NCBI GenBank assembly: GCA_002205965.3
Contig: NADL03000599.1
Span: 2,356,001 to 2,420,000 of the forward strand
DNA from: Kappaphycus alvarezii
Taxonomy: Eukaryota > Rhodophyta > Florideophyceae > Gigartinales > Solieriaceae
Direction of reading: 5' to 3'
Length of the DNA: 64,000 nt
Each line of letters opens with the position of its first letter. Position 1 is the stretch's first letter. Shown piece by piece: positions 12,045 to 23,254 of this stretch. A program made the position numbers and the translations under genes. The notes under the pieces were generated by a model that saw only the letters and a list, made by a program, of their open reading frames with translations, made no database searches and was not told the DNA's origin.

Positions 12045-12075
12045 CTTGAGCTGATCTACTTTAGATCAGCTCAAG
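12045..12075. other. Perfect 14-bp hairpin
   Basis: CTTGAGCTGATCTA (12045-12058), a 3-base loop CTT, and the exact complement TAGATCAGCTCAAG (12062-12075). There is no T-run behind it and no neighbouring gene, so a terminator role is not supported. It could be a transposon-derived palindrome. Confidence 0.85.
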
Positions 12076-12179
12076 CAAGTTTAGGGTTAGACACTCACCG
12101 TCGTCTATATGTCTTCTGGAAACTTCCTTCGATCAACAGAAAGCATCAGTCGACTCGCCTTGAAGTCTATATAAGACCC

Positions 12180-12360
12180 GGTCTCTCGCCATCTTCTACC
12201 GGAGTAACGTTCCTCACCATCTTCTCCTCTCCCATCTCTCCTTCTCGGTCCCTCACTGTTTCTACCCTTCCCTGTCTTTCTCTCCCGCTCTCCCGCTCTG
12301 TCCCTCACTCCTGTCTGGCTCCCTCGCTCCCTCTCTCTCGTTCTGTCCATCATCCATAAC
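12180..12360 (+). repeat. CT-rich low-complexity tract
   Basis: The plus strand is dominated by C and T, with runs of CTCTC, TCCCTC and TCTCGC. The 116-codon plus frame and the 93-codon minus frame across it are composition artefacts (Ser/Pro/Leu and Arg/Glu/Gly only). Confidence 0.75.
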
Positions 12361-12509
12361 TGCTTCACAACTACGCAACTAGGCAATCAAGTTAGCAAAA
12401 AAATGTGTGCGATGCAAGGCAACATACAGTTTGATTAGCAACGCATGAAAATTTAGCTCTCACGCCCGTATGACAGGTTCTAGTTGATAATGATAATCAA
12501 AAAAGATTC

Positions 12510-14051
12510 ATGATGGACGGCTCAAAACACACTGTAACGCATCTACAAAAGGAAGAACAAAACGAATGGCTTACCAACAAAATTTGTAGAAGGTCTGTAA
12601 ACAGAGGCCTCTCCTTTCTGTGTGCCGAAGACCCAGATTTCCAGAACATGTTTATCAATGCTCAATGATGGTTTCACAATCCCGTTCCGTGCTACAGTAC
12701 GACGAAGGATTAAGTAATTGCAACTTGCTAAAGAGGTATTAATGAAACAAATAAATTCTATGGCACTTGGTAAAATAAGGTTAACAATTCATGCATGGTC
12801 ACCGAAGGTGTAAGGGGTTTATATAGTGATAACAAAACACTAGATAACGACTGACTGTAAAATAGAATCTACTGGGTTAGATTAAAACTAATTCACGGCG
12901 CTCCACACAAGCGATTCAACATGTGCCCTTTTTCTTGACGTGTTAGAGTCATAGGATGTCTCCAGTACATTAAGGGCTATAACCTCCGATAAAGCTAGCG
13001 ATGTCTGCATTGGTGTCTCGAAAATACTTAATCGACTTACTGAATGATGGTACCGCCGCTTTAGAAGATTTTCATGTTCGCTGCCTACCTCATGTCGTTG
13101 ATCTTTCTGTCAAGGAGTGCATAGGGTTGATAAGGGAGTAATTTGATACTATTAGTTCTATTATTATTCTATTCTTGCATTAGTGAAACAACCAGATCTA
13201 TTTAACAGTGTTAATTTGGAGCTTGGTGACAATACCATAGTTCCTGTTTTGGAGGTCTACACAATATGGTCATATACATTTCGAATTACTAAGAATGTGT
13301 TAGTTGCTCGTCATTTTTAAGACTTCATGAGATATGATTGATGAACTTGCTGTACTTATTATTCCTGAGGTTGAATAGGGGAAAGCAGCCGTAACTTTTA
13401 CCTTTTTAGGAAACTGTTGCAGCTGTTACTGAATTCCAATCTGGTTCGGCGTACGTAACACTGCGCGTATCAGTTAGAGCGTTTGGGCCTTTTAAAGCAG
13501 TACGACGCAGCGTCTAATGGATCTGTGCAAGCAGTTGTCTCCATTGTAGCAGACTTTTGTCGGAAGTTGAAGTCATATGAAAGACTTGTTTGCAATGACT
13601 TGGATCGGCTGGCCAAGGTGCTTGAAACTCGATTTTAAAGTGACATTATTACAGATTTTGATCTTCTACGGAGATATTTATTCGTTCCACAGTCCTCAAA
13701 CCGACTAGGTGCAAGTGAGTTGGCGTTAGGAACAGACTTATGTTCGGGGACAGTCACATAGAACGTTCATTTTCTGAACAGTGTTTTGATAAGAAAAGCT
13801 GTGATTATCTCGCAGACGACGAAATAAGGTCAAAAATTTGTTCTAATCATGGAATTGATCCACTTCCATGGTGGAAAGCAAATGAAGATAGGGAACATAT
13901 TCTTTCTGTTGCTGCAAGGAATCTATTGGCAATTCAGCCCTCATCTGTGGCCAGCTATAGTACTTTTTATCATGCCAATCAAATGCTAGATGAGTCAAAT
14001 TTACGACTGAATGATGAGACTTTGCAGTCTTCTGTACAACTGAAGACTTAG
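12510..14051 (+). pseudogene. hAT-family transposase, heavily decayed
   Basis: Three parts appear in hAT order. First, 12530-12665 reads THLQKEEQNEWLTNK and RGLSFLCAEDPDFQNMF, the segment before the catalytic core. Second, 13070-13260 reads FHVRCLPHVVDLSVKECI, the RC.AH.LNL.VK motif, then ILALVKQPDLFNSVNLELGD. Third, 13740-14051 is an open frame with DPLPWWKANEDREHILSVAA, RNLLAIQPSSVASYSTFYHA and SNLRLNDETL, the C-terminal hAT dimerisation domain (WW......P.LA...L.I..SS). Stops and shifts interrupt the first two parts. Terminal repeats and 8-bp duplications were not located. Confidence 0.6.
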
Positions 14052-14169
14052 AATATGTTTAAAGTGAGGTATGATTTGTTTAAAAAACAGCCCTGGTTTC
14101 CTCTCAACTGCTGTTTAAAAGTTACTATACTGTAATAGGCAGCGATTGAGGTGAGGAGAATAATAGATT

Positions 14170-14421
14170 TTATTTGAGTTCGAAAGAGGACTATCGGAGC
14201 CCATAGAGATGCAGCTTCATGCAATGATAAATAATAGAGCTCAAAACAAGCAGGAGCCGATGGCGTTCTACAGCAGGACTTTTGCTTTTATCGGAAAGCC
14301 ACCTGGTCATAAATACGATAGATTCTGCAGTATACAGCAGATATTATCTGCGGCACGCCTCACACGCGGTATGCCGACACTTAATAGACAAGCATATAAA
14401 CTGTTTATAAATGATATGTAG
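14170..14421 (+). pseudogene. Possible Gypsy RNase H fragment
   Basis: The 14209-14421 frame gives QEPMAFYSRTFAFIGKPPGH, which resembles the PVAFYSRKL segment of Gypsy RNase H. NRQAYKLFINDM could stand where the Y..F...TDH motif normally is, with Thr-Asp-His changed. No integrase or reverse transcriptase follows. Assignment is weak. Confidence 0.3.
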
Positions 14422-14430
14422 AAGTGATCT

Positions 14431-15052
14431 GGCGCTTGAGTTTATTGGAACCATAGGGAACTAAGCAGTCATGGGTTTTTGTCCATTGGATAGGTTAGTT
14501 TGATCATGATTATGACTTCATGCACATCCAGATAAATCTAGGAGTCAACTATAAATCTCACAGTAATCCAACCACATTTCTTTCCCCACTAACAGAAACA
14601 GGCTACCTCACAAAAAGTTGATCCGCTCAGTCGTTAATTTGTCCACCTGGGAAAGACCTCTTGAGTAATTAAAGTAGACCGTACCATAAGATTTCAAAAT
14701 TGGAGAGAAACAGGATTGGTTTACTGCGAGTTTTTAAGTAGTGAAGTTCCTATAGAATTACAGTTAAAGAATATTGTAGGAACTTCTATTGTCAGACCGC
14801 GTCAGCTATCAAACTATTCAATGCCTCAGTCAATGACTCCTAGGGGTAGGACTACTGGAAGTTAGGCCATTGGTCTAAAATTCTCAATTGCCAAAAACGA
14901 GAATTTGGGGACAGCAGAGCTAACTTGGGTGAGCATGATGCATTCGATTGGCTATTCGGGAACCTCGCTTGAATTTTCCTTTTTTATTGCTCTTTTTAAC
15001 AGAAAATCAGGCTTGACGGCTTAATAGTTCTCCATTTGTAGCTGTAACTGGG
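14431..15052. other. No gene recognised
   Basis: AT-rich sequence without open frames or readable protein motifs between the RNase H-like relic and the MITE. Confidence 0.5.
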
Positions 15053-15500
15053 CTAGTGTCTATTGGACCGTTGTCCTCATATGAGGACTACTTTCAGCAC
15101 TTCTTTTTCAATACAAAACTTTTTTACCTCAGCGCATTTCTTGTCCCTCCGCATTAGTTCATGAGTGTAGATGGCCGATCAAAACAAACTTTTCAAGATT
15201 GTTGACCGCGGTGAAGGCTAGACCAATTTTCCCTCACCAGCTTCCGCTCTTCGCAGGAAGTTGTGAAAACGACTTCATTTTGGAAGGTAAAATAGTTCGT
15301 ATTATCGTGGGGGGTTTCAAAAACGAGGGCGCATGTACAGTAAAAATTACTGTACTGTATCTAAACATAAAAAACCTTTTTTCCAGTAAAAATTTCGGGC
15401 TTCCAAAACATTTTCCTTTCCAAAATGTAACGGAAATTGTCCTCATATGAGGACAAAGTGTGCCTCATATGAGGACAGTGCGTGGTCGGATAGACACTAG
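15053..15500. mobile_element. Non-autonomous DNA element (MITE) with palindromic subterminal motifs
   Basis: The ends are inverted: CTAGTGTCTATTGGACC at the left and, complemented, CTAGTGTCTATCCGACC at the right. Inside each end sits the palindrome TGTCCTCATATGAGGACA or close variants (15072-15088; 15438-15455; a shorter one near 15464). If CTAG is read as C-TA-G, the element has a TA target duplication, as in Tc1/mariner-type MITEs. It has no coding capacity. A diverged second copy is at 62737-63131, and the same left end occurs at 62156. Confidence 0.75.
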
Positions 15501-17878
15501 AGTCTATGAGAGGGATTAAAAAGGACAGAAAGGCCTGGAGATTTCCCTTCTTGTCGTGGTGTAGGTCTTCCAAAAAGGATATTTACAACCATAATTCATT
15601 TTCGGAGCGCAGTTGGGGCGTATGGACAGGTGAAAGGGACAAATATTGTCATTCTTTGGATTAAATTCTATTAAATTCAATAGCGTGGTTCAACGAAGAG
15701 ATCAGAGCAGACGTTTGGATTGTCAGTGAGGTACATCGCTTCCAAGTTGCACTGGAACTCTAAGAGACCTCCACCATACAAAAAGGGGGAAATTGGGTGC
15801 TTAATCCTTAGGGGCATTCAGAGTTATTTCCGGACAAGTGCGGGGAGCACCCATGTGCTCAGATCGGATTCAATTGAAGATGATGAATGAGATGATTCTG
15901 AAGAGGCTGTCGATTCGTCTGGTAAATCCAGTACTATCTATATTGCAGACGCTTGCGTGTTATCTTTTTGGGTATATATATCCTTCACGCACACATACCG
16001 TGGCAGATATTGACCCAAACAATATTAAAACAGAGCTATTGAAAATTAGAGCTTCATGCCAGGAGAATCAAGGTGACGTTTTAGTTGTATTCCAAGCTCT
16101 GTACCTCAAATTGAGCCATTGACAAACATAGGGTGAAAGTTTGGGTGATCGACTGCTTGAAAAGTGCACTTGGCTGTTTCTATTTATTTACTGGTAAAAG
16201 AGATTGAATAGTTTCACAAGAGTCCAGGTTATCTTATCGTCGAAGTACATGTACAGGCGCAGCATCTGATTGGCAAGTAGAACGTATTATTCAAAATCGC
16301 CGCCGCCACAAGGGGAAATTTCACAAAGATCTTTGGTAGTAGGTTTTCGTTTCAGGTCAGATACATGGCCTTGACAGAGTATATGATTGAGAAGTGTATG
16401 GACCACCGTGAGGCTGACAGAATATCTCTTTGGCTTGATAAAATCCATAAGCGGTTTCAAACTTCTGTTGGTTTAGCATGTATCAATTTGGTTTGTATCT
16501 GCTAAAGTCACGGACAGGTTCAGTTAGCAAGCGTTCGAAAAGACCGCAAACCCCGCATTTTACTGGCAAGGGCAGTCTCCCACAGCCTCGTTTATGTCCC
16601 GGTCCTGTTGAATAGATATATATATATTTTTTTGTCAGTTCTGATTACGAATAACGTTTTAAGTAACCAATCCAGCAATCACATCATGTCCGGTCCCTGT
16701 ACTGTAGTGCAATTGGAACTCTTACTGTACTGCTACCGACAGAACTGGTTTTAGTGATCTTTTTAAGATCCACTTTTTAGTCGTGCTGGCAAATTGCTAT
16801 CAGCAGACACCGTACTGTACAGTAAGGGCAATTTTCGATTGTCGCCCACCATTATTCCTGGTACTGTATGCTCACCCGGGAGGAGTCGAGGGCTTGCAGT
16901 CTGGACCATTAGGCCCCAAAATTGGACCTGATACTTTGGCAGTTGAAAGGCACCTATTGGGCCAAGTGAGGACTTGGCTGACCTTAACTTTACTCACCCG
17001 CCGTCGTAGATAAACCTTACCTAGCTAGCTAGTATTTATACCTGCCTGGCCACTAAGACCGCAGATTAAACAGCCACCATGGTGTTGGCTCTGAACTTGA
17101 CTCCGAGCATCCGCCTTTGCAGAAGGTTTCTACCTTGCCAACGGCAACTCCGGCTATAGCCACGTTTATCTTCCCGCGTCCCCCTTTTTATTTCCCTCCT
17201 CTCTATCCAATATTATAATAACACTTTTGTTGTTTGCTTGTGATAATTATTCACACTTGGAGCCCCGGATTCCGGCGTCTATATACAAATAGGAACTTCA
17301 ACTTTGTCGTTGGTGACAACACCCTTATCTCCAAAGGAGATATTGGTTTCTACGGTTCTTTGAAATGGATCCTTATCAGGGTTCTAGCATTGCGCGGACC
17401 ACGGTCGGACCTTCAAACCGGGAGGACAATTATACCGTCCAGCCGTCCAAGGAATAACCCCCGCTCATCCAGCCCCATTTCTCCTCTCCGTCGGCGAGCT
17501 GTGATACTGCATCGCAGGGTGCTTAAAGATAAGGAGGGACAGCCAACACCCTGTGGGTCTTGGTGTGTTTGTGTTGGTTTTCTCATTGTCTGACGGGGTT
17601 CCGTTCCTAGACGAGAAGAACTGCGCACCGCGCATTGCACTACATGTGCTTCATAAAGGTTCGGCTTGGCATTACAACGTGTTCCCCTTTTCGGAAATAT
17701 GTGACTGTGTTCATGGTGGGCAGCCTATCACGAGAGCCAGAACGGCATCTTTCAGGAATGTGTAGAAACTACATATTTTGAGAAAATTCACCCAACTACC
17801 TTACCGAATAGTCGCAATTCACCAATCATGAACCTGGAATGTTGGGGAAAAATTTCTCAACTTCTAAGTGTGAATTTA
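15501..17878. other. No gene firmly recognised
   Basis: Open frames at 15838-16122 and 16783-17013 match nothing known. Near 16270 a short stretch reads WQVERIIQNRRRHKGKF, which vaguely resembles the start of a chromodomain but has no context. A TA dinucleotide run lies near 16614-16628. From 17000 to 17600 the base composition is more coding-like; an ATG near 17367 opens a short frame, MDPYQGSSIARTTVG, possibly the start of a retroelement gag. None of this is firm. Confidence 0.4.
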
Positions 17879-17933
17879 CAGTGGTGGAAAAAACTGTACG
17901 ACATTTAGCCTTATTCAACCTTGCGCCTTAAAT
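17879..17933 (+). repeat. Left terminal inverted repeat of the mariner element
   Basis: Fifty-five bases, from CAGTGGTGGAAAAAACTGTA to CTTGCGCCTTAAAT. Preceded by TA. Confidence 0.92.
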
Positions 17934-18369
17934 ATTGTTGAGCGCAAAGTAAGATTCGGTGTACTTTTGTGAAGAAAAGAGCTGCATTCAATTATACAGA
18001 AGATGCTAAAAAGAAATAAAAAACAACGACTTATGACACAAAAACTCGCACTACCCGGAAGAAATTTAAGGACACTTTGCATTGACATGTCAAATCCATA
18101 GAAAATGGGGCAAAATGCCACTGAAATGTTCGAATGCTAACCTCTTGAAGTTTACAAACGCTGAGTTCAACAAATTCGACCAAAGATTGCCAACCACATC
18201 CAAAATTAACACAGAAAAACACCTTTCTGAGTACCCTCGAAAAGGGAAAGAGTACGCAAATTGCATGCCCATTTATCACATTTCTAATTGGCTTTAACGC
18301 TTCCGCTCTGTCATTCCTTCATTTTTAAGCATCCAGGCTCTCTACAATCGCAAATAGGGGGAAATAACA

Positions 18370-19160
18370 CGTAAATTGACGGAAGCCGACAAAAGAAGGA
18401 TAGCTAGGACAGCTTCAATTGGGAACATCAGCTCCGCATTCATCGTGAACAGCCTACAGCTCTCTATCTCCCATATACGTGTTTGTAAATTTCTTCATGA
18501 TGCACTCATCCTACATTAAGAACGAATTTGCAGCACAGCACCGATGAAACAAAGGCGTAAAAATGCTAGGATTGAACGGGAGACACAACGTCGCGGATGG
18601 ACGAGGCAGAAATGGGATTATATTGTATGGCCGGAAGAAAAGGTTCAATATGGGTGGGCCTGCCGGTTTGGTGTTCAAGTGGCGTGAACTGCGGAAAGAA
18701 AAAGAATGGTTATCTAAGACACTAAACAGTTGTGAATCTGCGATGGTTGGGCATTCTTTGCAGGAACCATAATTTCCAACTTGGTCAATCTGGAAGGGAA
18801 AAAAGATGTTCCGAAATACCATCAGACGCTGAAAACCCATTTGCTGCCATTCGCTGAAGATATGCATCTTCAATGGGAGTTTAAGCAAGAAGGCGCTCCA
18901 TGGCATAGTGATATTGTGACAAGAAAAAATTTCCTAGAAGAGAACTTCATTTCGGTTCTACTTTGGCCAGCGTATTCAACGGACTAGAACTCTATCGAAA
19001 AATTTTGGGGCATCTTGGTTAGAAGTGTCTATGTGAGTCAGAGACAGTTTAAAAAACGCAGTTCTCTCAATTAATTTGTGCGGGAACCATGGTCCAAGAT
19101 TGCGCATAGTATGCTAGGTAAGTTGGTCAATTGTATGCGAAGGCGGTAGGAAAACGTTCT
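18370..19160 (+). pseudogene. Tc1/mariner transposase, inactivated
   Basis: The order is that of a Tc1 transposase. ITEADKRRIARTASIGNISS (about 18377) is the helix-turn-helix region. TRQKWDYIVWPEEKVQYG (about 18605) is the W..V.FSDEK motif with the first catalytic Asp replaced. FKWRELRKEKEWLSKTLNSC precedes the core. HLLPFAEDMHLQWEFKQEGA (to about 18900) is the QQDNAP motif with Asp read as Glu-Gly. LLWPAYSTD, a stop, then NSIEKFWGILVRSVY is the WP..SPDLNPIE.LWG motif. At least two of the three catalytic positions are lost, and several frameshifts and stops are present. The mariner-type terminal repeats around it confirm the family. Confidence 0.85.
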
Positions 19161-19869
19161 TCGAGGGCGAGAGAAGATGGTAGATTATTGAGCTTCCCTT
19201 ACAAAACTATTTTCTCTGTATAAATCTGGTGTATCCGTGGAACAATGTCTCTGTTACAACACTGTGTAATAGAGACTTTTTCGCTCTCGCTATTCCAATT
19301 TTCTATTAAACAGTGGTGTAGCAGAGAACGTGCATCACTATTGGAAGAATCTAGGAGCTGTTTGTAACCGAGTAGCGGTTTTATTGCTTAGTATTCATTT
19401 TTCTCTACAGTATTTTCTTTGACGTGGAGCCCCACGTCATCGCCTTGTTTCCTTAGTTACGTTCTAGATAGTACTATTATTTAGTTACAGGTCTACTTTC
19501 TAGTTACAGCTCTACTTTCTAATGCTTTCTACTGAGCTGGCACAACTCTGAGAGTTGTTTAGAAGAGCTACCGTACTGTCTATAAAAGGGGGGCTCATCT
19601 AGATTCTTGTGGGAATACAGGTACACTCCATACACCCTTTGCCCCCAACTTTCTGAAACCCGCTACCATCGACTATAATGTTCCTTTAGCAGCGCCCCGG
19701 TTGCCTCCCTCTCTGTTTCAATCCGAGAGTGTGCTTAAAGTTTTTCCGGGGCAGTGCAAGTTTTGGTGCCATAAGTGTTGATCTTTTTATTTTTTCGAAT
19801 CGTCGGCATAGCTGATTGCAGCTCTGTTCGTTACAAAAGTACGGCGAATCTTGCTGTACGTGCCACTCT

Positions 19870-19924
19870 ATTTAAGGCGCAAGGTTGAATAAGGCTAAAT
19901 GTCGTATAGTTTTTTCCACCACTG
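19870..19924 (-). repeat. Right terminal inverted repeat of the mariner element
   Basis: Inverse complement of the left repeat with a single difference (CTATACGAC for CTGTACGAC). Followed by TA. Confidence 0.92.
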
Positions 19925-19940
19925 TACAACAGACTATTAT

Positions 19941-19994
19941 ACAGTACATTACTGTACAGTACAGTACAAATGTACTGTACACAGTACTGTACTG
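19941..19994. repeat. GTAC/TACTGTAC palindromic cluster
   Basis: A dense cluster of overlapping TACTGTAC and GTACAGTAC motifs just outside the mariner element and 270 bp upstream of the Kelch gene. Similar clusters recur near 5162-5180, 15345-15358, 28491-28510, 34131-34270, 62124-62143 and 63541-63580, so this is a genome-wide simple motif rather than a local site. Confidence 0.7.
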
Positions 19995-20263
19995 AGTGTG
20001 ATTTGACGAACACGTTGTATCAGGTTGATCAGGTCCCATTCAGCACTGGAGTAGCTAACCAGGCACCCGACCTCTTGTCCCCATCAACATCGGCGTATTT
20101 CAGATCAAGCAACCTCTTTTTCCTATCTGAAACGGAGAGGCATACTTGGCTTCAACATCTATCTTTTCCACAAACCGCGTCAGCAGGCTTACAAGGTCCA
20201 AAATAAACGCACAACTCACCTAGTATCTCTTTCCTACGCGCCGCAACCCAGTCCTGCAATCAG

Positions 20264-22288
20264 ATGGGAAAAAAGGACAAAAAGAAGAAGGGCCTTGGCA
20301 AAGCGAAGACCGAGGCCAAAGCTGCAAAAAAGGAAAAGAAAGCCTCTAGAAAGGCGCGCGAAGCTGATGGAGAGGTAAGTCACATTCTTCTTCCCCGGCG
20401 GCTCCCTCTACCAGAAAATCACTTTCGTCTTTTAACCACTGTCTGTTTTACCTCGGCTTTTTCACGCAGGACGTTGAAGCAATTCTGGCGGAAATTCTTG
20501 CAAAGGAGGAAGCTGCTGTTGCAGTTGCAGAACACCAAAATGTGGACCCTCCGAAACCCCGCACCGCGTTTACAATGGTGGCCAGTAGCGCCAACGAAGA
20601 TGAACTCATTTACTTTGGCGGTGAGCGCTACACAGGGGACAGAGCCACCTTTTTCAATGACTTGTATGTGTTTAATATCGAAAAGGAGACTTGGGCCCGT
20701 TACGACTCTCCGAATCGACCCCCACCACGTAGTTCGCACGCCGCCGCCGTGCATAGAAACATGATGTATGTATTCGGAGGAGAGTTCAGTAACCCCAGTC
20801 TCAGCCAATACAGGCATTACAACGACCTTTGGCGTTTGGATCTCACAGACATGGGCTGGGAGCGTATTGAGATCCGTGGGGGACCATCGCGTAGGTCCGG
20901 CCATCGTATGTGTGTTGTGGATTCTAAGTTGCTTGTGTTTGGCGGTTATTTCGATGATGGGTATAAGATCAAGCATCTTAATGATATGTATTTTGTAGAT
21001 CTGTCGGTGGATGAGCTCAAGTGGACAAAAGTCGAAACTTCCGCTGTTGATGTAGTTCCGTCTCCCAGGTCTGGATTTCAGTGGGTAGTCCTTGGCAATG
21101 ATGTGTACCTGTACGGTGGTTACTGCAGGGAAGTTGTACAGAAGGCAAAGACTATGTCTCACAAAGGAAAGAAGAAAGGAGGTAGTGCCGTTGAGGAGGC
21201 AATGGTGTCTCAAGGTGTCATCCTGACTGACTGCTACAAACTTTCCGGGGAGAACCTGAAATGGCAAAAGGTAAAGAAGACAGGATACGGTCCATCGCGT
21301 AGGGCTGGATTTGCTATGGTTGTGCATAAGAGAAATGCCATTGTGTTTGGTGGGGTGGAAGATGACGAGACGGAGGAGGACATGGAATCTATATTCTACA
21401 ATGATATGTTTGCGTTAAACTTGGATCGAAAGAAGTGGTTCCCCATGACTCTACGGAAGAAGAAGGGGAAGAAGGGCAGGCGGAGGCGCAAGAAGGCCGA
21501 GAAGGGGATGGACTCGAAGGATATAGTAAACCAAGGAGACGAGGCGGGTTCCTCTACAAGGGAGACTCAGTCGGAAGAGAAGCACGAAGAGGATGAGGAC
21601 GACGAGAAGGAATTGGACACGGAGGCGCTAGAGGCAGCATTAATGGAAGAGGAGGAGGAAGTAATGCCGTGCAAACGGTTTAATGCGGCAGTTGCCATTC
21701 AAAAGAATGTTTTGTACATTGCTGGAGGAGTGATTGAGAGGGGAGAGCAGGATGTCACTCTTGATGACCTATGGGCAATCGATCTGAACAAAATGGATGA
21801 GTTCAAAGAGGTGAAAGGATTGAGCGAGGAGTGTTCAGAATGGATAGCGTCTGATGAGGAAGAGGACGAAGAGGGGAGGAAGCTGAGGATGAGGAAGCTG
21901 AAGATGAGGCAGAGGGTGAGGATGAGGATGAGGACGATGACGAGAGGGAAGAGAGGAAACGAAGAAGGGGGGAAGGAGGGATAGGCTGCGTGAGCGTGTA
22001 TCGCAAACTGAAGATGATCACTTCACACCAAAAGCGAATGAGTCATTGAAGGACTTTTTCGAGCGAACGAGACCATACTGGATTGGTGAGGTGCATGAGG
22101 CACTTGGGGAGTCTGGCAAGACGTTGAGACGGATAGCGTTTGAGTGGGCGTTCAAGCGGTATTGGGAGGTTAAGCCTAGCTTGAAGGAGTTGGAGGAGTT
22201 GGAGGCGGAGCTTGCTCGGGAGGAGGAACTGGAGAAACAGTTTGCAAAGGCGCAGCTGGAACATAAGCGAGGGAGAGGCAGGCGTTGA
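20264..22288 (+). CDS. Kelch-repeat protein, KLHDC4/Kel3 family (apparent frame breaks near the 3' end)
   Basis: Exon 1 (20264-20374) encodes 37 residues, MGKKDKKKKGLGKAKTEAKA onward, the Lys-rich start typical of KLHDC4 and yeast Kel3. A 95-bp intron follows, and exon 2 continues in phase. Kelch repeats run from about residue 80 to 360, with the GG doublets in ELIYFGGERY, MMYVFGGEFS, KLLVFGGYFDD, DVYLYGGYC and AIVFGGVEDD; a last one (VLYIAGGVIE) follows a charged insert. The family's C-terminal DUF4110 domain (FTPKANESLKDFFERTRPYW) is present but in another frame. The first frame ends at 21984. Two missing G's, in the G-runs at 21873-21876 and 21967-21972, would rejoin the acidic tail and DUF4110; a single extra base would also restore the frame. 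This could be sequence error or real decay. The family's molecular role is not well known. Confidence 0.85.
20375..20469 (+). other. Intron of the Kelch gene
   Basis: GTAAGT donor at 20375 and a pyrimidine-rich CTTTTTCACGCAG acceptor ending at 20469. Length is 95 bp, phase 0. Splicing joins the Lys-rich N-terminus to DVEAILAEILAKEEA, as expected for this family. Confidence 0.85.
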
Positions 22289-23254
22289 TATGGCTCTAGA
22301 ATGCTTATGCGATAGAACTTGCGGTGCTCTAGCGGTGCTCATGCGCTTCGTAGATTGAGAGTGGTAGGAAGAAATGCATTTGTAGAAGCATCGTGTGCTG
22401 CCCACTGCTGATCATTTCAGATAAAAGCTGTGGCGAAGAACAGCGTGAGTGATGTAATTGCCCGATGACGACTGCTAGTTGGCGATTGCATCAATGCGAA
22501 ACCAGTTGTCGACAGGAATGGCAAAAAAGTATGAAGGTTGTGGCGGCATGCCAACTTTGCGAACTTGTTACATTACTAGGTCTGACATACGACTTTGTAA
22601 GGACAAACAAGTGTTGCGAATCAATTAGCTCGACGGCACTGTAATTGACGGGGCAGTCGGCGTTGGACAGAGGCCCCCCTCTTTAAATCAACAACACATG
22701 TAAGCTGCAAAGTTGATGTGGTACGGTACGGTAGATCAACAAGATGGCTGACGGCCGTTGGAGCGACAACAAGTGGAGCTGCACTTTGCTGGGCACAGTG
22801 CGACAGGCCACTCTCGCGCAGCCAATCAGCCATCAGCGTAAGAGTTGCCAACCCGGACCACAGGGCCTAAAAAGAATTCCCTTTTCACGATGTCCCACTC
22901 GCCCGGTCCACAGGTAAACATGCGCTGAGTCGCACCGCATTCCACCGGTCACATGCCGCTTGAAGCCCAGCACCATCCCTGTGTCCAGCATCAATTTGTC
23001 CCCGGCCGGTCCGTTTGCACACGCCCGTTAACACATTGGTGAATAAAGGTCGAGGGAATGTCAACCTCTCAACCAGCTACAGCGCAGTCACGGAAAATTC
23101 AACCTCGACAACATCCGCAGCACTATTGTTTGACCGTTTTCACCTTACCGTGTGTACCCACATCCGCGCAACGCAAACTTCAACCGCACACACACAGTTC
23201 GTATGCACCGCTCACACAATGTTTGACTGATTCCCGGTGCGCCCTGAGCCCACT
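22289..23254. other. Intergenic region between Kelch and BUB2-like genes
   Basis: No coding frame fits a family. It must hold the 3' end of the Kelch transcript and the promoter of the BUB2-like gene. No TATA box could be singled out. Confidence 0.5.

Larger units (their letters stand above)
17879..19924 (+). mobile_element. Tc1/mariner transposon, complete ends
   Basis: The left terminal repeat (17879-17933) and right terminal repeat (19870-19924) are 55 bp long and differ at one position. Both begin CAGTGGTGGAAAAAAC, the classic Tc1/mariner terminus. The element is flanked by TA at 17877-17878 and 19925-19926, the standard target duplication. It is 2046 bp long and carries a dead transposase gene. 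The nearly identical ends imply fairly recent mobility compared with the worn coding region, possibly by action of another transposase. Confidence 0.92.

Noticed and set aside
12009-12386. 116- and 93-codon frames on the two strands
   Set aside because: Both come from the CT-rich tract and contain only a few residue types.
16265-16330. Chromodomain-like string WQVERIIQNRRRHKGKF
   Set aside because: Too short, with no pol upstream and no continuation of the domain.
20419-21327. 302-codon open frame on the minus strand
   Set aside because: It is the antisense shadow of the Kelch exon, whose protein is clearly recognised on the plus strand.
21803-22405. Minus-strand frames opposite the acidic tail of the Kelch gene
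   Set aside because: Poly-Ser and Leu/Gln-rich translations of a GAGGAA-rich coding tract.
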